A DNA stretch of 64,000 nt, from the NCBI GenBank assembly GCA_016933955.1, contig JAFGTT010000032.1, positions 124,001 through 188,000 of the forward strand, read 5' to 3'. Numbering within the stretch: position 1 is the first letter of the stretch; each line of letters opens with the position of its first letter. Of the stretch, positions 58,506 to 64,000 are shown in pieces. The translations under genes were made by a program, and so were the position numbers. This DNA is from Candidatus Zixiibacteriota bacterium. GTDB taxonomy: Bacteria; Zixibacteria; MSB-5A5; GN15; PGXB01. Below the pieces are notes generated by a model. That model saw nothing but the letters and a program-made list of their open reading frames with translations. It had not been told where the DNA came from and searched no databases.

Positions 58506-59909
58506 ATGAATCAAAACATAATCCGAATTATTTATTTCATCTGGACAGCCATCATTTTCCAGACCGCCTATTCCGCCACTCCTGATATTGAATTTCCTGA
58601 GGCAAATGAGATAAAGGGTGAAATATATTCTATTATTACCTGCGGTGATTATCTGGTGATTGGTGGTGATTTTGATTCTATCGGGACAATGGCCGCCAAA
58701 AATATCGCCGTCCGGGACGGTTTTGAGTGGAATCCAATAGGGAATGGCCTGGACTATAGCGTGGAAGAACTTGGTTTTTATAATGGCGATCTTGTGGCCG
58801 GGGGATGGTTTTATTTTTCGGTATGGGACGGAACCGGTTGGAACAACGTTTATGTTGATGGTCTTGTCAAGGCCATATGCGAATATGAAGATATGCTGAT
58901 TATCGGGGGCAATGTTCACAGATTTATAGATGAAAAAACCATCAGAGGAGTCCTGGCCTGGGATGGTGCTGATTTCTTGTCACTCGGCTCAGGATTGAAT
59001 TATCTCGATGGCGTGTTTTATTCATATCCGCTGGTCTATGATCTGGCAATCTTCGGCGGCGATCTATATGCCTGCGGAATATTCGATGAGGCCGATGGAC
59101 AGTCGTGCCAGGGCATCGCCCGGTGGGATGGATCCAATTGGCTTCCCCTGCAGAACGGCCTGAGTTACCATGGTGAAAACGGCCCCTATACCATGCATGT
59201 TTACGGAAATAAACTCATTGTCGGCGGTTTTTTCGATGTCCTCGGGACCGATTCGATAAGCCTGGTGGCATCATGGGACGGCGATAACTGGGAACCGCTT
59301 GGTGAAGGCATTTACTCCGCATCTATCGGGGGGATTTATTCCATGGTGACTTATGATAATCATCTGGTCGCCTCCGGGAAATTCTCCCGGGCCGGTGAAT
59401 TCGAGGTAAATAATATCGCCTTGTGGGATGAATTACAATGGCGGCCATTCTGGGATAATCCTCAGCAGGATGACTTTCTATACAAATATCACCTCGCTGA
59501 AAACAAAGACTGCCTGGTCGCCTCAGGCTGGGATACGTCCGGAAGTCATCTGGGCCGGTGGGATGGTATCGTCTGGACCGAATTCGATATCCAGACACGG
59601 ATTGAGGACGAGGATGCATATTCGATTCCGGAATACCCCGGATTGTCACAGAACTACCCAAATCCATTTAATCCTCGAACCACTATGGAGTATTCGCTGC
59701 CACGATCATCAGCCGTGACCATAACGATCTACAATGTTCTCGGGCAGAAAATAGTAACATTATTCGATGGAATATCAACGGCCGGAAAATATGAACTCGT
59801 CTGGGATGGGACCGATAGGACAGGGAAACCGATGCCGGGCGGTATTTATTTCTGTCGAATTGATGCCGGGGCTTTTTTCAAAACCATAAAAATGGTCATG
59901 ATAAATTAA
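58506..59909 (+). CDS. Secreted beta-propeller protein with type IX secretion-like C-terminal domain
   Basis: A 467-residue exported protein. A signal peptide (IIRIIYFIWTAIIFQTAYSA) precedes about 350 residues of repeats built on WDGxxWxxLGxGLxxxV and YxNxLxVGGxF patterns, a propeller of the kind common in Bacteroidetes-like surface proteins. The last 90 residues (YPGLSQNYPNPFNPRTTMEY, IYNVLGQKIVTLFDG, GGIYFCRIDAG) match the FlgD-like/T9SS type A sorting domain, which directs secretion across the outer membrane. It has no ribosome site. It lies 93 bases after the M6 protease gene. Confidence 0.88.
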   Translation: MNQNIIRIIYFIWTAIIFQTAYSATPDIEFPEANEIKGEIYSIITCGDYLVIGGDFDSIGTMAAKNIAVRDGFEWNPIGNGLDYSVEELGFYNGDLVAGGWFYFSVWDGTGWNNVYVDGLVKAICEYEDMLIIGGNVHRFIDEKTIRGVLAWDGADFLSLGSGLNYLDGVFYSYPLVYDLAIFGGDLYACGIFDEADGQSCQGIARWDGSNWLPLQNGLSYHGENGPYTMHVYGNKLIVGGFFDVLGTDSISLVASWDGDNWEPLGEGIYSASIGGIYSMVTYDNHLVASGKFSRAGEFEVNNIALWDELQWRPFWDNPQQDDFLYKYHLAENKDCLVASGWDTSGSHLGRWDGIVWTEFDIQTRIEDEDAYSIPEYPGLSQNYPNPFNPRTTMEYSLPRSSAVTITIYNVLGQKIVTLFDGISTAGKYELVWDGTDRTGKPMPGGIYFCRIDAGAFFKTIKMVMIN

Positions 59910-60014
59910 CCGCAGGAGTCCCCCGCAACCAGGTCAGAAGAAATCGGGGTGATTTTCGATCGAAGTAAATTCAGATAAAGATCCTGATTGAACTGCTGAT
60001 TGGAGATTGAAGCT

Positions 60015-61489
<1,475 letters not shown>

Positions 61490-61512
<23 letters not shown>

Positions 61513-61891
61513 TGGCAACCCCCATTATTTTTTCAATCATTTCATTAATGCTTTCGGGTGTGAAGGGTTTCCTGATATATTCTTTGATTCCCTTCTTTTT
61601 CAATTCATCGATCCGGGTGGCGGAACCGTCGGTGGAAATCACCACCACCGGGATATCCGTCAAAAGGCCGTCTTTGGCCATTTCATCGACCAGTTCGATC
61701 CCGGTCATGACCGGCATATTCAGATCCGAGAGGACAATATCAATCCAGTTCTCTCGCAGACATTCCAGCGCCTCCTTGCCGTTACCGGCCTGGAAAATCT
61801 GGTTTATCTCGATTTTGGTCAATCTCAGGGTTTTTTCCACCATGGCCCGGATGGTTTTTGAATCATCCACTATCAGGATATTAAACGCCAT
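61490..61891 (-). CDS. CheY-like response regulator
   Basis: A 133-residue single receiver domain. LIVDDSKTIRAMVEKTL provides the acidic pocket, WIDIVLSDLNMPVMTG the phosphorylated aspartate (about 55), VVVISTDGS the switch threonine/serine region and IRKPFTPESI the conserved lysine (about 112). In this operon it is most likely the CheY that talks to the motor, though several receivers usually exist. AGGTG lies upstream of the ATG. It is between the HDOD gene (7 bases) and the CheX-like gene (overlapping). Confidence 0.95.
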
Positions 61892-61898
61892 AGATTTA

Positions 61899-62771
61899 TC
61901 ACCTCCCTATCGGACTGGCGGCGGTCCGGCCCGTAAATATATGTTCAACATTTTCGATCGACTCCAGAAGCAGACTGGTGGCCTGTTCAACCACCGTACT
62001 GGTCAGTTTCAGCCTGACCATGGCCTGCTCACTGGCCCGGTATTTTAAACCGTCGCGACCCAGTCCGAAACCTTCCAACAAGCAAATTACATCGGCGACA
62101 TGCACAATATCGATCCCGGGATTGCTGTGTTCAGTATGATCCGGCTGATGATGCCACCGAATGATTTCCATGATTCTCTCGGGGAAATGCCAGTGTTCGG
62201 CCAGCATGGCCCCGGCTTCAGTATGGTCGACGCCCATAACCTGCTCCTCGGCTTCCTCGAAAGATATATTATTTTTATCGACCAATTCTTCGATCTCATC
62301 GATAAATTCTTCAACCGATTCCTGCATTACCAGCTTGCCGATATCATGGACCAGACCGCCCGTATATATGGCTCCGTTGTCTCTGATATTCAAGAGCTTA
62401 CAGAGGTTGTCGGTCATCACCGCCACGGCAATGGAATGTTTCCAGAAATCCTCGGCCGTCATATCATAGCCCCGCGCCGGGGTTCGAAGATTGGAATATA
62501 CGAGCGAGGATAAGGCCAGCTGGTAAATCCACTTGGTCCCGATCCGGAAACTGGCTTCGGCAATAGAATCGATCGGCTCCTGGAAACCCAGAAAGGCCGA
62601 ATTGGCCGCTTTGAGAACATTGGCCGTCAGCGCCGGGTCCAGCTGGATAACATTGGTAAGTTCTGCCGCCTCGGCATCCGGGTTATTTATCAAAACCAGC
62701 AGTCTCTCAGCCATGGCAGGAAGGGTCTTAAACGACGATATTCCGGAGATTACGCGATCTCTGATTTTCAT
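61899..62771 (-). CDS. HDOD-domain signalling protein
   Basis: A 290-residue protein with the HDOD module: FKTLPAMAERLLVLINNPDA (about 14-33), IQLDPALTANVLKAANSAFLG, IAEASFRIGTKWIYQLALSS and the relic HD motif in GLVHDIGKLVMQ (about 143-154), with HTEAGAMLAEHWHFPERI. HDOD proteins act downstream of response regulators, without a known fixed enzyme activity. Its ATG overlaps the cheD stop (ATGA), and cheY follows by 7 bases, so it is part of the chemotaxis operon. Confidence 0.92.
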   Translation of the reverse strand: MKIRDRVISGISSFKTLPAMAERLLVLINNPDAEAAELTNVIQLDPALTANVLKAANSAFLGFQEPIDSIAEASFRIGTKWIYQLALSSLVYSNLRTPARGYDMTAEDFWKHSIAVAVMTDNLCKLLNIRDNGAIYTGGLVHDIGKLVMQESVEEFIDEIEELVDKNNISFEEAEEQVMGVDHTEAGAMLAEHWHFPERIMEIIRWHHQPDHTEHSNPGIDIVHVADVICLLEGFGLGRDGLKYRASEQAMVRLKLTSTVVEQATSLLLESIENVEHIFTGRTAASPIGR

Positions 62772-63247
62772 AATTCCATCACTCCTTTTGGCGATTTAAC
62801 CGTGACCCTTCCGGTTTTCATCTCCAGTTGAACGGTTCGTGACAGGTTGCCCCCAACATCCTCGGCGTCAATCAGGATATTGTTTTTCCAGAGAAGTTTT
62901 CTTAAAATCAGGTAATTTCTCTCGCCGATATTGAAAATCTTGTTCTGGTCCATCAGTTTCGAGCCGCCCGCGACTTTGACCACCAGGCGGTCTTTGGCCG
63001 CCCCCTCGGCAAAAGCTTTTTTAAGCAGGAAAGGGATCCCGGTGTCGGCGAACATGGCGGGCTTAACCCTGGCCTTCTCCGGCGATATTTTGGACAGCGG
63101 CAGCATATAATGAATCATCCCACCCACCCGGGTGACCGGATCATACACGGTTACACCGATACAGGAACCCAGAGAATACGTCACGATTACTTCATCGACA
63201 TTCCGGGAGACGTGGAAATCCGAAATCCCTACAACATGCAGCCCCAT
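62768..63247 (-). CDS. cheD: Chemoreceptor glutamine deamidase CheD
   Basis: Converts receptor glutamines to glutamates and often pairs with CheC/CheX. The 159 residues contain the catalytic cysteine in VTYSLGSCIGVTVYDPVTRV (about 24-43) and histidine in GGMIHYMLP, plus VKVAGGSKLMDQNKIFNIGERN. Catalytic residues are present. AAGGA precedes the ATG, and cheR ends 3 bases upstream. The operon order cheR-cheD with a CheX-like gene nearby matches CheD systems of Bacillus and Thermotoga more than those of enteric bacteria. Confidence 0.95.
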   Translation of the reverse strand: MGLHVVGISDFHVSRNVDEVIVTYSLGSCIGVTVYDPVTRVGGMIHYMLPLSKISPEKARVKPAMFADTGIPFLLKKAFAEGAAKDRLVVKVAGGSKLMDQNKIFNIGERNYLILRKLLWKNNILIDAEDVGGNLSRTVQLEMKTGRVTVKSPKGVMEL

Positions 63248-63250
63248 CTT

Positions 63251-64000
63251 TTATTCCTTTATGTATATGGACGGCTTCAGACATTTGAGTCGCTTGGCCA
63301 TCCCGGTCATGCTTTCTGCGTGCCCCGTAAAAAGGTGCCCGCCGGTTCTTAAAAGACGTTCGAATTCTACCGCAAGTTTTCGGCGCAGGCCGGTGTCGAA
63401 ATATATCATCACATTACGGCACATGATAATATCCACCTCCGGCCGGATGGGAAAAGGCGGTGTCGATAGATTAAGCTGACGATAAATAATCATTTTTTTC
63501 AGGTCGTCCCGAACCTGATAAACGATTTCATGATTGTGCTTAATCTTATTAAAATACTTGGTTTTCAGATGTTTCGGAATCGGCGCTATTCTATCTTCGG
63601 TATAAACTCCGCTCTGCGCCGCCCGGAGGACCTGGAGGTTGATATCGGTGGCCAGTATGCGAACCTCAACTGAATGCCGTCCGATATTCTCGGCCAGTTC
63701 GATAGCCAGAGTGTACGGCTCTTCCCCGGTTGAACTGGCAGTACACCAGATGCGTATAATCCGCTGACCCTTGTTTAGCCAATCCTTGATCACTGTTCTC
63801 AGGAAATCAAAATGGTCCGCTTCTCGATAGAAGCTGGTGGTGTTGGTGGAAATCGCATCGAGAAGCATCTGGATTTCCACCCCGGTCGGATCATTGAGGA
63901 TCAAATCCAGATAGTCGTCATAGCTCTCCATCCGTAGAGCCCGCATTCTCTTGGCAACCCGGGCCTTGACAAGAGATTCCTTGCTGTCATTCAACGAGAT
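63251..64000 (-). CDS. cheR: Chemotaxis protein methyltransferase CheR, 5' end beyond window
   Basis: Methylates receptor glutamates with S-adenosylmethionine. The visible 250 codons begin inside the N-terminal helical domain (LNDSKESLVKARVAKRMRAL) and include STNTTSFYREADHFDFLRTV, the cofactor motif RIWCTASSTGEEPYTLAIEL (about 80-100), TDINLQVLRAAQSGVYTE and DIIMCRNVMIYFD. The frame stays open to the last base of the window with residues I-S-L before the N, so roughly 15-30 residues are missing. It precedes cheD by 3 bases. Confidence 0.95.
   Translation of the reverse strand: MSLNDSKESLVKARVAKRMRALRMESYDDYLDLILNDPTGVEIQMLLDAISTNTTSFYREADHFDFLRTVIKDWLNKGQRIIRIWCTASSTGEEPYTLAIELAENIGRHSVEVRILATDINLQVLRAAQSGVYTEDRIAPIPKHLKTKYFNKIKHNHEIVYQVRDDLKKMIIYRQLNLSTPPFPIRPEVDIIMCRNVMIYFDTGLRRKLAVEFERLLRTGGHLFTGHAESMTGMAKRLKCLKPSIYIKE

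Overview
The window reads as chromosomal DNA from a Gram-negative, uncultured-lineage bacterium of the FCB type. The best taxonomic clue is a family of secreted proteins carrying a dockerin-like module with the core [16 protein letters not shown], seen in three proteins (50077-50637, 52940-56218, 56505-58412). From memory this form is typical of candidate phylum Zixibacteria and relatives. A protein with a C-terminal domain of the type IX secretion kind (58506-59909), a Wza-like outer-membrane polysaccharide exporter and an archaeal-type GatE fit the same picture. The taxon is an inference. There are no insertion sequences, phage genes or CRISPR arrays; coding density is high and base composition looks even.

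Layout. 1-8118 (minus): methylmalonyl-CoA mutase (cut by the window edge), a small STAS-like protein, the mutase chaperone meaB, recJ, the RNase P RNA, guaB and a coiled-coil zinc-ribbon protein, behind a two-tRNA operon with a near-perfect promoter and its own terminator. 8189-9187: a TGS-domain GTPase. 9254-20273 (minus): a surface polysaccharide cluster with Wza-like exporter, Wzz-like chain-length protein, a WbpD/WbpE/WbpI-like sugar-nucleotide trio, flippase, polymerase/ligase, glycosyltransferase and a second sugar aminotransferase. 20420-22807: a probably leaderless GT2 glycosyltransferase, tail to tail with a YfhO-like membrane protein. 22953-27372: a lipoprotein, prolyl oligopeptidase, a histone-H1-like SWIB protein and a cytidylate-kinase-like protein. 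27552-32885: archaeal-type gatE, a GT4 glycosyltransferase, an iron alcohol dehydrogenase and a short FAD-binding protein. 32978-37096: two tandem paralogous multi-membrane proteins with TPR tails. 37144-40047: groESL under a perfect CIRCE operator, then coaX. 40185-44044: a TPR lipoprotein, DUF116 and GNAT proteins, a beta-hydroxyacid dehydrogenase and two thioredoxin-fold proteins. 44131-49976: dnaE and an M1-type peptidase. 50077-59909: secreted dockerin, metalloprotease and propeller proteins flanking a crotonase and 3-hydroxyacyl-CoA dehydrogenase pair. 60015-64000 (minus): the chemotaxis operon cheR-cheD-HDOD-cheY-cheX-cheB.

How it fits together. The polysaccharide cluster has enough parts to make, flip, polymerise and export a glycan whose sugars probably include a 2,3-diacetamido-uronic acid. 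The secreted metalloproteases, propeller protein, S9 and M1 peptidases suggest a protein-degrading lifestyle. Crotonase, 3-hydroxyacyl-CoA dehydrogenase, methylmalonyl-CoA mutase and MeaB point to fatty-acid or amino-acid oxidation through propionyl-CoA. The least explained objects are the tandem membrane-TPR paralogs, whose architecture recalls eukaryotic TMTC O-mannosyltransferases, and the SWIB protein with its H1-like tail.

Limits. All functions come from reading motifs by eye. No database search, folding or alignment program was run, and starts were chosen from visible ribosome binding sites where possible.
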